Source: Anaerolineales bacterium (GTDB lineage: Bacteria > Chloroflexota > Anaerolineae > Anaerolineales > Villigracilaceae). From it: a stretch of 64,000 bases of DNA. The stretch spans positions 1 through 64,000 of the forward strand of contig JAGNWT010000010.1 of the NCBI GenBank assembly GCA_017985935.1. Reading direction: 5' to 3'. This document shows positions 15,470 to 24,388 of this stretch, in pieces. Below the pieces are notes generated by a model. It did not search any database. It worked only from the letters and a program-made list of their open reading frames with translations, and was not told the origin of the DNA. Positions within the stretch are counted from its first letter, which is position 1. Each line of letters starts with the position of its first letter. The position numbers and the translations under genes were made by a program.

Positions 15470-17374
15470 ATGGCAAAGTCAAAAGGCAAGGAAATGGAAG
15501 GCGAAGTCTATTATCCATCAGATGAGGTTGTGGCTCAGGCGCGCCTGAAAGATTGGGACGCTCTGGCTGAAAAAGCCGAAAAAGACCTGCAAGGTTTTTG
15601 GGCGGCTGAAGCCGAAGAACTTGAGTGGTATCAGAAATGGGACAAGGTTCTCGATGATTCCAACAAGCCCTTCTACAAGTGGTTTGTCGGCGCGAAGACC
15701 AACATCGTCCACAACGCCGTGGACAGGCATCTCAAGACCCATCGCAAGAATCAACTTGCATTGATCTGGGAATCCGAAGACGGCAAGATCGAACGCACCT
15801 TCTCCTACTACTCCCTGAATCGTGAAGTCTCGCGCATGGCGAACATCATCAAGTCCATGGGCGTGCAGAAGGGCGAGCGCGTCACCATCTATATGGGACG
15901 TGTGCCCGAGATCGTCTTTGCCATGCTTGCTTGCGCCAAGATCGGCGCGATCCACTCGGTGGTGTTCGGCGGCTTCTCGGTTGACTCACTGCAGGGACGC
16001 ATTGATGACAGCCAGTCCAAGCTGGTGATCACCTGCGATGGTTCCTACCAGAACGGCAAAGTCGTTGAACTCAAGAACATCGTGGATGAGTCGGTCAAGA
16101 AATGCCCGTCGGTGGAGAACATCATCGTTGTCAAACGCACCGGGCAACCCGTCAGCATGGAAGCGGGACGCGACCACTGGTATCACGACCTGTGCGCGCT
16201 TCCCATCGCCAACGGCAAGTGCGTCACCGAAGTCCTTGACGCGGAAGATCCCCTTTTCATTCTCTACACCTCCGGCTCCACCGGCAAACCCAAAGCCATT
16301 CTCCACACACATGGCGGCTACATGGTCGGGACATATTCAACACTCAAGTATGTCTTCGATATCAAGGATGAAGACCGCTGGTGGTGCACGGCAGACCCAG
16401 GCTGGATCACCGGACATTCCTATATTGTGTACGGTCCCATGATCGCCGGGGCAACATCCATGCTCTTTGAAGGCGGACCCACCTTCCCGTATCCGAACCG
16501 CTGGTGGCAGGTGGTGGAACGCTACGGCATCACCGTTTTCTACACAGCGCCGACCGCCATCCGTGGTCTGATGCGCTTCGGAGAGGCCTGGCCAAACAAG
16601 CACGATCTTTCCTCCCTGCGCCTGCTTGGCTCTGTCGGTGAACCGATCAACCCCGAAGCGTGGAAGTGGTATCACCGTGTCATTGGCAAGGATAAGTGCC
16701 CGATCATCGACACATGGTGGCAGACCGAAACCGGCTCCTTCCAAATCACCCCGACCCCGGTTGTGCCGCTCAAGCCCGGCTCGGGCACACGCCCGTTCTT
16801 TGGGCAGAAAGCCGAGATCGTGGACGAGCAGGGTAATCCCGTTCCGGACGATACCGAAGGCTACCTGACATTGTTGAATCCGTGGCCTTCCATGCTCCGC
16901 ACGATCTATGGTGACGATCAACGCTACGTCAGCCAGTATTGGTCCAAATACCCCGGTCGCTACACCACCGGCGACTCTGCCAAACGTGACAAGGATGGAT
17001 ATTTCTGGATCATCGGCCGCGTGGATGATGTGATCAAGGTTTCCGGTCACCGCCTTGGCACCGCCGAAGTGGAATCGGCACTTGTCAGTCACCCCGCTGT
17101 GGCAGAAGCCGCCGCGATCGGTCTTTCGCACGAAGTGAAGGGACAAGCCATTTACACCTTCGTGATCCTTCGCGCAGGGTACGCACCCTCAGCAGAACTG
17201 TCTGAGGAATTGCGCCAGCATGTATCGAAGCACATGGGTCCCATTGCGCGCCCCGAAGAAGTTAAATTCCTCGATAAGCTTCCGAAGACCCGCTCAGGCA
17301 AGATCATGCGCCGCGTGTTGAAAGCACGCGCGCAGGGTCTCCCCGAAGGCGATATCAGCACGCTCGAAGAATAA
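15470..17374 (+). CDS. acs: acetyl-CoA synthetase
   Basis: A 634-residue AMP-forming acetate-CoA ligase. The canonical sites are present: YTSGSTGKPKAILHTHGGY (P-loop), DTWWQTETGS (acetate pocket tryptophan), YTTGDSAKRDKDGYFWIIGR (hinge), and PKTRSGKIMRRVLKA (catalytic lysine, normally acetylation-controlled). It is about 45 percent similar by eye to the preceding synthetase, so the pair looks like an old duplication with divergence in the first copy. It activates acetate for central metabolism. It starts 66 nt after its neighbour with a good AAAGGAG site and ends at a strong terminator. Confidence 0.95.
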   Translation: MAKSKGKEMEGEVYYPSDEVVAQARLKDWDALAEKAEKDLQGFWAAEAEELEWYQKWDKVLDDSNKPFYKWFVGAKTNIVHNAVDRHLKTHRKNQLALIWESEDGKIERTFSYYSLNREVSRMANIIKSMGVQKGERVTIYMGRVPEIVFAMLACAKIGAIHSVVFGGFSVDSLQGRIDDSQSKLVITCDGSYQNGKVVELKNIVDESVKKCPSVENIIVVKRTGQPVSMEAGRDHWYHDLCALPIANGKCVTEVLDAEDPLFILYTSGSTGKPKAILHTHGGYMVGTYSTLKYVFDIKDEDRWWCTADPGWITGHSYIVYGPMIAGATSMLFEGGPTFPYPNRWWQVVERYGITVFYTAPTAIRGLMRFGEAWPNKHDLSSLRLLGSVGEPINPEAWKWYHRVIGKDKCPIIDTWWQTETGSFQITPTPVVPLKPGSGTRPFFGQKAEIVDEQGNPVPDDTEGYLTLLNPWPSMLRTIYGDDQRYVSQYWSKYPGRYTTGDSAKRDKDGYFWIIGRVDDVIKVSGHRLGTAEVESALVSHPAVAEAAAIGLSHEVKGQAIYTFVILRAGYAPSAELSEELRQHVSKHMGPIARPEEVKFLDKLPKTRSGKIMRRVLKARAQGLPEGDISTLEE

Positions 17375-17391
17375 ACGATCAGAATTGAATT

Positions 17392-17433
17392 GAAGAGCCT
17401 GATGTCTTAACGCCGTCAGGCTCTTCTTTTTTT
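17392..17433 (+). terminator. intrinsic terminator after acs
   Basis: GAAGAGCCTGA (17392-17402) pairs with TCAGGCTCTTC (17416-17426) around a 13-nt loop and is followed by seven T. Confidence 0.9.
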
Positions 17434-17449
17434 AGAATAGCGAGAATTA

Positions 17450-17878
17450 ATGACAATCGAAAATTATTTACAGGAAGCCAGCGCGCTTGCAACATTGGCG
17501 GGGATTTTGGGAGGTTTCGCCTTTTCAGCCGTGGTGCAGCTGCTCGGCTTAGAAAAGCAGAGCAAGGTTTTGACCGCAAGTATCATCACCTTTGCTTTTT
17601 CTTCCATGCTATCCTTCTACGCGGTGATCGTGTTTGTCTTTTCACTGGCGGCTGCCGCGGAGGCAAATCAGGTGCTTGACCAGCTCGATGTCAGCGGCGC
17701 CGGCGGGCTGCTGTCGTTATTGGCCGGAGTGTATATCTTTCTGGTGGGAGTCGCTCTTGCAGGCTGGATACGATCCAAAGTGACAGGGATCGCGACTACA
17801 GCATTTGCGGTCTTTACGATGTGCATCACCGGCTACACTGTGCTCAGCATCATCTCATCCCTGCCGGTGGTTCAATAA
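17450..17878 (+). CDS. small four-helix membrane protein, unknown function
   Basis: The 142-residue protein has four hydrophobic segments: LAGILGGFAFSAVVQLL, a long one from SIITFAFSSMLSFYAVIVFVF, LLSLLAGVYIFLVGVAL and TTAFAVFTMCITGYTVLSII. A polar N-terminus (MTIENYLQEASA) resembles small integral membrane proteins often annotated only as hypothetical. I recognise no catalytic motif. It sits alone between two strong terminators, with its start 17 nt after the acs terminator, so its promoter must overlap the acs end. Confidence 0.65.
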   Translation: MTIENYLQEASALATLAGILGGFAFSAVVQLLGLEKQSKVLTASIITFAFSSMLSFYAVIVFVFSLAAAAEANQVLDQLDVSGAGGLLSLLAGVYIFLVGVALAGWIRSKVTGIATTAFAVFTMCITGYTVLSIISSLPVVQ

Positions 17879-17895
17879 CAAAAGTCATCTTCCCT

Positions 17896-17939
17896 GAATC
17901 AAAAAGAGTCTGCCGCATGCGGCAGACTCTTTTTGATTC
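17896..17939. terminator. perfect 44-nt palindromic bidirectional terminator
   Basis: GAATCAAAAAGAGTCTGC is mirrored exactly by GCAGACTCTTTTTGATTC around CGCATGCG. It lies between convergent genes and has A/T tracts inside the arms, so it works in both directions. Confidence 0.95.
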
Positions 17940-17946
17940 GTTCGGA

Positions 17947-19485
17947 TTACAAACCTGCTCGAGTCTTCATCACTTCACGAATCTCACTTTCGAGCGCGTC
18001 GGCTTTGAGTTCCAACGCGGCAAGTTCCACAAGCATTTTTTCACCGGCAGATTTATCTTCCAGCGAGTTGATATTAATGCGGACGTTGTATCCCGCGGCG
18101 GTTAGGGCTGCGCGAGCCATAGCAAAACCAGACATCGAGTCGCTGATGGCATTCAGGTTCGCACGGCGGACGCACTTAAGAGCCAACTCCATGACCTTCA
18201 CAGACTGCTCGGAAACATGCAGGGGAATGTGTGCCGCATTAAGCGTGGACTGCACAATGGCGGCATTGCGTGAGGCTTTCTGCTCCTCGGTTTCCTTGGG
18301 CATCTTGAAGGTAGCCATCAACACTTCAAATGACGCGGCGTCATCATCCACAGCCTGCATCAATTCACTGCGAAGGTTCTCTGCCACCACCCGGATGGCC
18401 TGCATCTCAGCTTCAACTTCTGCATATTTTTTCTTGCCGATCGTCAAGCCGGCAACCATGGAGATCAAACCCGCGCCCATTGCACCTGCGAATGCGCCCG
18501 CAGAGCCGCCGCCCGGGGTTGGTGTCGGGGCGGCCAACTCTTCGATGAAAGAGAAGCGGCTATCAGCGGAGTCTGATGCGGGTGCGGCTGGGGAGGCTGA
18601 AAAAAGCCTGGACTCAAGGACCTGTTCTTTATCAAATTGATCCAACTGGGTGTACCAGACCGCCGCATCCACCAAAGCTTCCTGAGGGATCAGCCCAACA
18701 AGTTCGCTGTGATGAACTGCCACGCCATACCGTTGAGCTTCACGACGAATAAATTCGACTACCCTCGCAATGGGAGTGTCGTGGAAATTGGTCAGGTTCA
18801 TTGAGATCTGCGCCCGGCCATCTACAAGCAAGCCCAGACCTTTTACATATCGCAAACCGCCCGATGAATGGCGAATTGCTTTTGCGATCTTTTTGGCGAT
18901 ATCAACATCGTCTGTGGTGAGATAGACATTGAACGCGATCAACGGATTGCGGGCGCCGATGACAGTTGCACCGGCTTTGGGAAGTTTAGCGGGACCAAAA
19001 TCGGGTTTGCGGTTTATGTCGGTTTCGATCTCTGATTTGAGACCCTCGTATTGTCCCTTGCGGATATTTTCAAGATTTGTTCGTTCGGGTCGGGTGGCTG
19101 CCGCCTCATACAAATAGACGGGGATATTGAGCTCGCCCCCAACACGCTGCCCCAGTCTTTGGGCGATGGCAATGCAGTCTTCCATGGTCGCGCCGCTCAA
19201 CGGCACGAACGGACAGACATCGGTTGCGCCGATGCGCGGATGCGCACCTGAATGCACGTCCAGGTCAATGAGTTCGGCAGCGGTCTTGATGGCGCGGAAC
19301 GCAGCCTCCTCCACGCCTGCTGCTGACCCGGCAATGGTCAGCACCGTGCGATTATGATCAAGGTCAGAGGAACGGTCGAGGAGTTTTACATCTCCCACCG
19401 AATTGATGGCGGCGACGATCTGATCAATGATCTCAGGTCTTCGCGCTTCGGAAAAATTTGGAATGCATTCAATGAGTTGGGTCAT
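17947..19485 (-). CDS. bifunctional glutamate formiminotransferase / formiminotetrahydrofolate cyclodeaminase
   Basis: A 512-residue fusion of two folate enzymes. The N-terminal formiminotransferase (1-290) begins IECIPNFSEARRPEIIDQI and has DLDVHSGAHPRIGATDVCPF with the catalytic histidine. The C-terminal cyclodeaminase (about 310-512) begins ELAAPTPTPGGGSAGAFAGA, the typical folate-binding start, and contains GKKKYAEVEAEMQ. Together they move the formimino group from formiminoglutamate to tetrahydrofolate and convert it to methenyl-THF with ammonia release. This is the last part of histidine breakdown, but no hut genes are nearby. The fused order is the same as in animal FTCD. A TATAAT-like box lies about 45 nt upstream. 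Confidence 0.92.
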   Translation of the reverse strand: MTQLIECIPNFSEARRPEIIDQIVAAINSVGDVKLLDRSSDLDHNRTVLTIAGSAAGVEEAAFRAIKTAAELIDLDVHSGAHPRIGATDVCPFVPLSGATMEDCIAIAQRLGQRVGGELNIPVYLYEAAATRPERTNLENIRKGQYEGLKSEIETDINRKPDFGPAKLPKAGATVIGARNPLIAFNVYLTTDDVDIAKKIAKAIRHSSGGLRYVKGLGLLVDGRAQISMNLTNFHDTPIARVVEFIRREAQRYGVAVHHSELVGLIPQEALVDAAVWYTQLDQFDKEQVLESRLFSASPAAPASDSADSRFSFIEELAAPTPTPGGGSAGAFAGAMGAGLISMVAGLTIGKKKYAEVEAEMQAIRVVAENLRSELMQAVDDDAASFEVLMATFKMPKETEEQKASRNAAIVQSTLNAAHIPLHVSEQSVKVMELALKCVRRANLNAISDSMSGFAMARAALTAAGYNVRININSLEDKSAGEKMLVELAALELKADALESEIREVMKTRAGL

Positions 19486-19632
19486 GGGACTCTTCGTTTT
19501 TTTAGTTTGGATTAACGTTCAGGGTAATTATAAGGGATGAATGGAAAGTGTAATAATACTTTGGGGGCTTGTCGATTTTCCTCCATGCCCGTATAAATGG
19601 TTTGTCGATAATTTTTGAAAACGGAGGAATAT

Positions 19633-19860
19633 ATGTCCAAAACCTTGATCAAAGGATTTGTCGCAGTGGCTGGAGGGCTGATCCTTGGCATTGTTGGCTT
19701 GCTGGTTGGAATTTGGTTCGGCGGTAACTTCACTCCAGACTTCGCATTTCTCAACGTTCGCGGCTACGAAGCGACCGGGCCCATTGGTTTTGTGATCTTT
19801 GCGCTTCTGGGGTTGGTCGTGAGCTGGCGCGCGATGACAAAAATACTTGAAACAAAATAG
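19633..19860 (+). CDS. small two-helix membrane protein
   Basis: The 75-residue protein has two membrane helices (FVAVAGGLILGIVGLLVGIWF and GPIGFVIFALLGLVVSWRAM) joined by a polar loop containing FTPDFAFLNVRGYEATG. The start at 19633 is set by a perfect GGAGG five nt upstream; an in-frame TTG at 19615 is less likely. The function is unknown. It is 9 nt from the following hydrolase gene, so they are co-transcribed. Confidence 0.75.
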   Translation: MSKTLIKGFVAVAGGLILGIVGLLVGIWFGGNFTPDFAFLNVRGYEATGPIGFVIFALLGLVVSWRAMTKILETK

Positions 19861-19869
19861 GATAATCAA

Positions 19870-20700
19870 ATGGCTTGGAAATCTGACTTTGTAACAACGA
19901 ACAAGATCAACATTCACTACACCCGCACCGGCGGAGACAAGCAGCCGCTCATTCTCATGCATGGTGTCGCAGATGACGGTCTATGCTGGACCCCGGTAGC
20001 CAGAGCGCTGTGCTCTGATTACGACATCATCATGGTCGATGCCCGCGGGCATGGACGTTCAGATGCGCCACTGAGGGGGTACGGTCCCGACATGCACGCC
20101 AAAGACCTCGCGGGGCTGATCTCCAAATTGCAAATAAAGCGACCGCTCATCCTGGGTCATTCCATGGGAGCGATCACCACGCTCACTCTCGCGGGGACCT
20201 TTCCTGAAATTCCGCTCGCCATTCTTTTAGAGGATCCCCCTCACTTGTGGATGAACAAATCAATTTTGAGAGAAGACGATATCCATCGGGCACAGATCCG
20301 CAACTGGATGATCTCGGTCAAAAGAAAGACTCACCAGGAACTGCTCAAAGGGGAGCGCGAAGCCAACCCGCACTGGTCCAGCACAGAGTTGAAATATTGG
20401 GCAGACTCAAAGCAGCGATTCAGCGTCAACTTGATCGACGCCTTCAAAAACGAGAAGGACCGGTCTGCAGGATTATCCACTTTGCTTTCATACATCACCT
20501 GCCCCACGCTCTTGATCACGGGCGACCCCGCGCGCGGAGCGATCGTCACCCCTGAAAGCGCGAGCGCGTTACAGAAATTCATTCCGCAGGCCAAAGTGGC
20601 GCATATTTCAAAAGCCGGGCACAGCATTCGCCGCGATCAATTTGAAAAATACTTGAAAACCATAAGATCATTTTTACTTGGCTCAAGCCGTTGGGCATGA
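19870..20700 (+). CDS. alpha/beta hydrolase
   Basis: A 276-residue alpha/beta-hydrolase fold enzyme. LILMHGVADDGLCW is the oxyanion-hole strand, GHSMGA the nucleophile elbow (Ser about 98), the acid lies in LLITGDPARGAIV, and the histidine in SKAGHSIRRDQF. The early MVDARGHGRSD is classic for this family. The reaction is not predictable; an ester, lactone or carbon-carbon hydrolase are all possible. It is cytoplasmic and has no signal peptide. It follows the small membrane protein. Confidence 0.85.
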   Translation: MAWKSDFVTTNKINIHYTRTGGDKQPLILMHGVADDGLCWTPVARALCSDYDIIMVDARGHGRSDAPLRGYGPDMHAKDLAGLISKLQIKRPLILGHSMGAITTLTLAGTFPEIPLAILLEDPPHLWMNKSILREDDIHRAQIRNWMISVKRKTHQELLKGEREANPHWSSTELKYWADSKQRFSVNLIDAFKNEKDRSAGLSTLLSYITCPTLLITGDPARGAIVTPESASALQKFIPQAKVAHISKAGHSIRRDQFEKYLKTIRSFLLGSSRWA

Positions 20701-20734
20701 TCTTTGGTCTCGCGGCTCACCAGGTAAAAGCGGA

Positions 20735-20740
20735 TATAAT
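20735..20740 (+). promoter_or_regulatory. -10 box before HAD gene
   Basis: TATAAT ends 9 nt before the ATG at 20750. The leader would be zero to three nt long, and there is no Shine-Dalgarno sequence. Confidence 0.5.
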
Positions 20741-20749
20741 CTCGGCGCC

Positions 20750-21394
20750 ATGAATAAACCCGAATATAAACTTATGATCTTTGACTGTGACGGCGTGCTG
20801 GTGGATAGCGAGCCGCTTGCCAACCAGGTGTTTTGCGAATTACTGACCGAGCACGGGCATCAGCCCGATGTGGCGCAAATTCAAAAGGCAATGTATGGCA
20901 TCACCCTGCCGCAAAGATTGGAAATGGCTTCGCGCCTTTTCAATTGGGATCCCCCTGAAGACTTCCTGCCCAGATTTCACGAGCGCTTGATCGCGCTGAC
21001 CCGAACCGGGCTCCAACCTGTAGCCGGGATCCATACTTTGTTGGAAAATCTTCACACGCCCAAGTGTGTTGCTTCCAATGGCTATCGCACCGAGATCGAC
21101 CTGCGACTGCAAACCTGCGAGCTGACCCATTTTTTTGGCAATGCCATTTTCAGCGGGATGGAAGTGCCCAACCCCAAGCCCGCACCGGATGTGTACCTCG
21201 CTGCCGCTCAGTCGTTCAATATCCGCCCTGAAGAATGCATCGTGATCGAAGACAGCATCCCCGGGGTGACAGCGGGCGTCCGGGCCGGGATGAGAGTTTA
21301 TGGTCATGCAGCATTCACACCAATGGAATCCCTGCGTCAGGCAGGAGCGATCCCATTTGCGAACATGCAGGAGCTTTTGCAAATTCTATCCTGA
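20750..21394 (+). CDS. HAD-superfamily phosphatase (phosphoglycolate/sugar-phosphate type)
   Basis: The 214-residue protein carries all four HAD motifs: MIFDCDGVLVDSEP (nucleophile aspartate and acid/base), CVASNGYRTE (motif II, where serine or threonine is usual), PKPAPDVYL (lysine) and CIVIEDSIPGVTAG (Mg-binding acids). The helical cap between motifs I and II is of the beta-phosphoglucomutase/GPH type. The substrate is a small phosphorylated sugar or glycolate. The start at 20750 follows a TATAAT box directly, suggesting a leaderless message, although the frame is open further upstream. Confidence 0.85.
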   Translation: MNKPEYKLMIFDCDGVLVDSEPLANQVFCELLTEHGHQPDVAQIQKAMYGITLPQRLEMASRLFNWDPPEDFLPRFHERLIALTRTGLQPVAGIHTLLENLHTPKCVASNGYRTEIDLRLQTCELTHFFGNAIFSGMEVPNPKPAPDVYLAAAQSFNIRPEECIVIEDSIPGVTAGVRAGMRVYGHAAFTPMESLRQAGAIPFANMQELLQILS

Positions 21395-21424
21395 CGAGCC
21401 ATCAGAATTATTTTCGGAGGGTAT

Positions 21425-22126
21425 ATGTCTGAAGAACTAAGAATGTACGTTGAGGTGGGATTTAATATTATTTATCTCATTGTCGTATGGACCATGACCG
21501 GCATCATGTCGCTGCGCATGGGCAAGGTCAGCGAAAAGAACAGGAAGTCTGCGAATCTTTTCCGCTGGGCATTCCTCCTGCTTGCCCTTGGAGATACAGG
21601 ACATGTCGGGTTTAGGGTCGCCGCGTACGCTCTGGGCGGGCTGGAGCAAAATAATTTACTGGTGGGGCTGGGAGCGCTGGCAACAGCGGTCACTGTCACC
21701 TTCTTTTACGTGGTCATGCTCTTCATTTGGAGAGATCGATTTAACGGGAAGTTCGGAATGCTGGAATACGCGTTACTTGCCAGCGTACCCATCCGCTTGC
21801 TGGTAATGACATTCCCCCAAAATGATTGGGGGAACAGCGTCCCGCCTGAATTTTGGGGTATCTTCCGCAACGCCTTTCTGGTGTTTTTGGGAGTAGGCGT
21901 GCTCTATCTGTACCTGCGGGATTCCATCAAGCACAAGGACAGGCTTTTCCGCTGGATCGGGTACTGCGTATTTTTTTCTTATCTCTTCTACACACCGGTC
22001 ATCCTCTTCGCCCGTGATATCCCCGCGATCGGAATGTTGATGATCCCCAAAACGATCATGTATGTCGCGATCCAATTCCTTGCCTACCGGGGTTTGTGGG
22101 AGCAGAATAGCCCTGACATAAACTAA
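21425..22126 (+). CDS. seven-helix membrane protein, unknown function
   Basis: The 233-residue protein has about seven membrane helices, beginning VGFNIIYLIVVWTMTGIMSL and ending IPKTIMYVAIQFLAYRGLW. Charged motifs between helices (RMGKVSEKNRKSANLFRWAF, RDSIKHKDRLFRWIGY) suggest a compact sensor or transporter-like bundle, but I do not know the family. GGAGG precedes the ATG by 6 nt. It ends at a strong terminator facing the SUF operon. Confidence 0.7.
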   Translation: MSEELRMYVEVGFNIIYLIVVWTMTGIMSLRMGKVSEKNRKSANLFRWAFLLLALGDTGHVGFRVAAYALGGLEQNNLLVGLGALATAVTVTFFYVVMLFIWRDRFNGKFGMLEYALLASVPIRLLVMTFPQNDWGNSVPPEFWGIFRNAFLVFLGVGVLYLYLRDSIKHKDRLFRWIGYCVFFSYLFYTPVILFARDIPAIGMLMIPKTIMYVAIQFLAYRGLWEQNSPDIN

Positions 22127-22142
22127 CCTCCCCAAAAATAAT

Positions 22143-22178
22143 CAAACGCCTTGCGGAAGATAATCCGCAAGGCGTTTG
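22143..22178. terminator. bidirectional terminator
   Basis: CAAACGCCTTGCGGA (22143-22157) pairs perfectly with TCCGCAAGGCGTTTG (22164-22178). It closes both the plus-strand membrane protein gene and the minus-strand SUF operon. Confidence 0.95.
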
Positions 22179-22203
22179 CGATTCACCGGTCGGTCGTGCT
22201 GAT

Positions 22204-22551
22204 TTATTCCTTCAGAACTCCGACAAATATTTGTCCATCGCGGATCTGAACCGGATAGGCTGGAATATCCACCACAGCGGGCATCTGCACTGCCTGCCCG
22301 GTTCTCACATCGAACTCCGCACCGTGTCGCGGACAAACAACATTGTGACTTTCGAGCAATCCATCTCCCAGCGGACCGTCATCATGGGTGCAAACATCGC
22401 CGATCGCAAAGTACTGCCCGGCGATATTGAAAATAACGATCGGCTTGTCGCCAAGTTCCACGAACAAGCGCTCGCCATTCGGGAGTTCAGAAATGGGAGC
22501 GATCTCCACAAACTCCAGTTTTGATTCTTCCAATGCTTTGTAATTGAACAT
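22204..22551 (-). CDS. Rieske [2Fe-2S] ferredoxin-like protein
   Basis: A 115-residue Rieske-fold protein. The cluster ligands are in CTHDDGPLGDG (Cys-X-His) and VVCPRHGAEFD (Cys-X2-His). It lacks a membrane anchor, so it is a soluble ferredoxin of the kind that serves dioxygenases or the SUF pathway. It is the last gene of the SUF operon, 5 nt after sufU. That fits a role in supplying electrons for cluster assembly, as often seen in SUF loci of Gram-positive-like bacteria and Chloroflexota; this is inferred from position. Confidence 0.9.
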   Translation of the reverse strand: MFNYKALEESKLEFVEIAPISELPNGERLFVELGDKPIVIFNIAGQYFAIGDVCTHDDGPLGDGLLESHNVVCPRHGAEFDVRTGQAVQMPAVVDIPAYPVQIRDGQIFVGVLKE

Positions 22552-22556
22552 ATTCT

Positions 22557-22952
22557 TTACTCCACCAGATCGTCGCTGGCTTCACCAAGCCCGTAAACAC
22601 CAGCCTTCAATACCTTGAGAGAAAGCAAGGCGCACTTCAAGCGAACCGGACCCAGGTCAATTCCGAGGAGGTCCAGCACGGATTCCTTGTTCAACTTCTT
22701 CACCTCTTCAAGCGGTTTGCCGATGATGAATTCCATCAACAGATCGGCGGAAGCCTGTGAGATCGCGCAGCCATGACCATCAAAGCGGGCATCGGTCACC
22801 ACCCCGGAGGAATCCACCCGCAGATCGATCTGAATATGATCGCCGCACAGAGGATTGTTATCTGCAAAGGTAATATCACGCGGATCGAGCTTCCCGCGAT
22901 AGGCAGGGTTTTTATAATGCTCAATGATGACTTCTCGATATAGATCATCCAT
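22557..22952 (-). CDS. sufU: SufU iron-sulfur scaffold/sulfur acceptor
   Basis: A 131-residue IscU-fold protein. The three conserved cysteines are in NNPLCGDHI, GHGCAISQAS and LKCALLS, together with the aspartate following the first cysteine. The sequence between the second and third cysteines is longer than in IscU, the usual mark of SufU, which takes persulfide from SufS by zinc-ligand exchange. The ATG at 22952 (MDDLYREVII) is preceded by AAGG; an in-frame extension to 23060 has no family similarity. It lies between sufS and the Rieske gene. Confidence 0.93.
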   Translation of the reverse strand: MDDLYREVIIEHYKNPAYRGKLDPRDITFADNNPLCGDHIQIDLRVDSSGVVTDARFDGHGCAISQASADLLMEFIIGKPLEEVKKLNKESVLDLLGIDLGPVRLKCALLSLKVLKAGVYGLGEASDDLVE

Positions 22953-23000
22953 AAGGAACCTTCTTTGTGTTTGAAATTGATTTTGAAAAGGCAAAGAAAA

Positions 23001-23046
23001 ACAGCGGCATGTGGAAGAAGTGTATCGTTCTCCACTATACCGCTGT
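23001..23046. other. interrupted hairpin between sufS and sufU
   Basis: ACAGCGG (23001-23007) pairs with CCGCTGT (23040-23046) and, inside it, GTGGA (23011-23015) pairs with TCCAC (23031-23035). It lies in the 186-nt gap inside the operon and could be a processing or partial termination point that sets sufU levels. It has no T-tract on the minus strand. Confidence 0.5.
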
Positions 23047-23138
23047 AGTATTACCGTCACTGGCTTGGGGGATTTCCTGAACGAAAGGACCGGGCGCAGT
23101 CAGGATACTTGTTTCGCTTCATGGAGTCGTCTTTCGTT

Positions 23139-24365
23139 TTACGCGAAGTATTTTTTGACCTTGTAAATCCCATCCACCAGCATGTCCACTTCCTGCTTTG
23201 TGCTGTAAAGATAGAAGGATGCGCGGCTGGTGGCAGGGATGCCAAATTTCTCATGCAGGGGCTGGGCGCAGTGATGTCCAGCCCGCACCGCGATCCCATC
23301 CTGATCGAGGATCTGTGCCACGTCATGGGGGTGAATCCCATCGAGCGTGAAAGCTGCTACGCCGCCCTTCTTGTCAGCCGTGGGACCGAACAACTTAACA
23401 CCTGGAATTTCCACCAGGCGTTCGAGCGCATACTCAGTGATCTCATGCTCGTGCGCGGCAATCATATCCATGCCGACCGCTGTGAGGTAATCCACCGCCG
23501 CGCCAAACCCAACCGCTTCCGCGATGGCGGGAGTGCCTGCTTCAAATTTATGCGGCAGGGTGTTCGCGCGGAAGGAACGGAGTTTCACTTCCTTGATCAT
23601 GTCGCCGCCGCCCAAAAACGGGGGCATGGATTCCAACAGGGCAGCCTTTCCATACAAAACGCCTATGCCCGTCGGTCCGCACATCTTATGCGCGGAGAAA
23701 GCGTAGAAGTCCGCGTCAAGGGCTTGCACATCCACTTGCAGGTGCGGGACAGATTGCGCACCATCCACCAATGTGACCGCACCCGCGTCATGAGCCATGC
23801 GGATCATTTCAGCGACGGGATTTATGGTGCCGAGGACGTTGGACATGTGCGTAAACGAGACCAGTTTCGGGCTCCGGTCAAGGAGCGATTTGTAAGCCTC
23901 CTGATCAAGAACGCCATCTTCGGTCACAGGGATGAAATCCAGTTCAATATCGCGCTCCGCTTGCAGCATGTGCCACGGAACGAGGTTGCTGTGATGTTCC
24001 ATCTCGGTCAGAACGACAAGGTCGCCCTGCTTGAGATTTGCGCGTGCCCAACTATACGCGACAAGATTGATCGACTCGGTGGTGTTGCGGGTGTAAATGA
24101 TCTGCCGTGCCGATGCGGCGTTAACGAATTTTGCAATGCGTTCGCGCGCGCCTTCGTAAAGCGCGGTCGATTCTTCAGCCAGTGCATGCACACCGCGATG
24201 AATGTTCGCGTTCGATCGGCGGTAAAAATCATCCATCGCCTGAATGACCGATAAAGGCTTCTGCGATGTCGCCGTGGAATCAAGGTAGGTCAATCGCACG
24301 CCGGGGCGCACTTCGCGATCAAGGATGGGAAAATCTTTTCTGATCTCAGTTATGTTTAGTTTCAT
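23139..24365 (-). CDS. sufS: SufS cysteine desulfurase
   Basis: A 408-residue PLP enzyme of the class V aminotransferase fold, group II desulfurase. The PLP lysine is in FYAFSAHKMCGPTGIG and the phosphate-binding TTESINLV is present. The catalytic cysteine sits in RAGHHCAQPL on the short loop typical of SufS. It removes sulfur from cysteine and passes persulfide to SufU. It is followed by sufU after a 186-nt gap with a hairpin. Upstream, only 23 nt separate it from the basic-protein gene. Confidence 0.96.
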   Translation of the reverse strand: MKLNITEIRKDFPILDREVRPGVRLTYLDSTATSQKPLSVIQAMDDFYRRSNANIHRGVHALAEESTALYEGARERIAKFVNAASARQIIYTRNTTESINLVAYSWARANLKQGDLVVLTEMEHHSNLVPWHMLQAERDIELDFIPVTEDGVLDQEAYKSLLDRSPKLVSFTHMSNVLGTINPVAEMIRMAHDAGAVTLVDGAQSVPHLQVDVQALDADFYAFSAHKMCGPTGIGVLYGKAALLESMPPFLGGGDMIKEVKLRSFRANTLPHKFEAGTPAIAEAVGFGAAVDYLTAVGMDMIAAHEHEITEYALERLVEIPGVKLFGPTADKKGGVAAFTLDGIHPHDVAQILDQDGIAVRAGHHCAQPLHEKFGIPATSRASFYLYSTKQEVDMLVDGIYKVKKYFA

Positions 24366-24388
24366 GGAAGATATAAATTCGAGGCGGG

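Noticed and set aside
17450-17878. possible holin or toxin for the small four-helix protein
   Set aside because: No phage or antitoxin gene is adjacent and no family motif is visible, so I left it as unknown.
22953-23060. 36-residue N-terminal extension of SufU
   Set aside because: It has no similarity to the family; the normal SufU start MDDLYREVI at 22952 has a ribosome site.
23109-24254. 381-residue plus-strand ORF antisense to sufS
   Set aside because: It lacks domain-like features and lies over a gene with intact catalytic motifs; it is a shadow frame created by codon bias.
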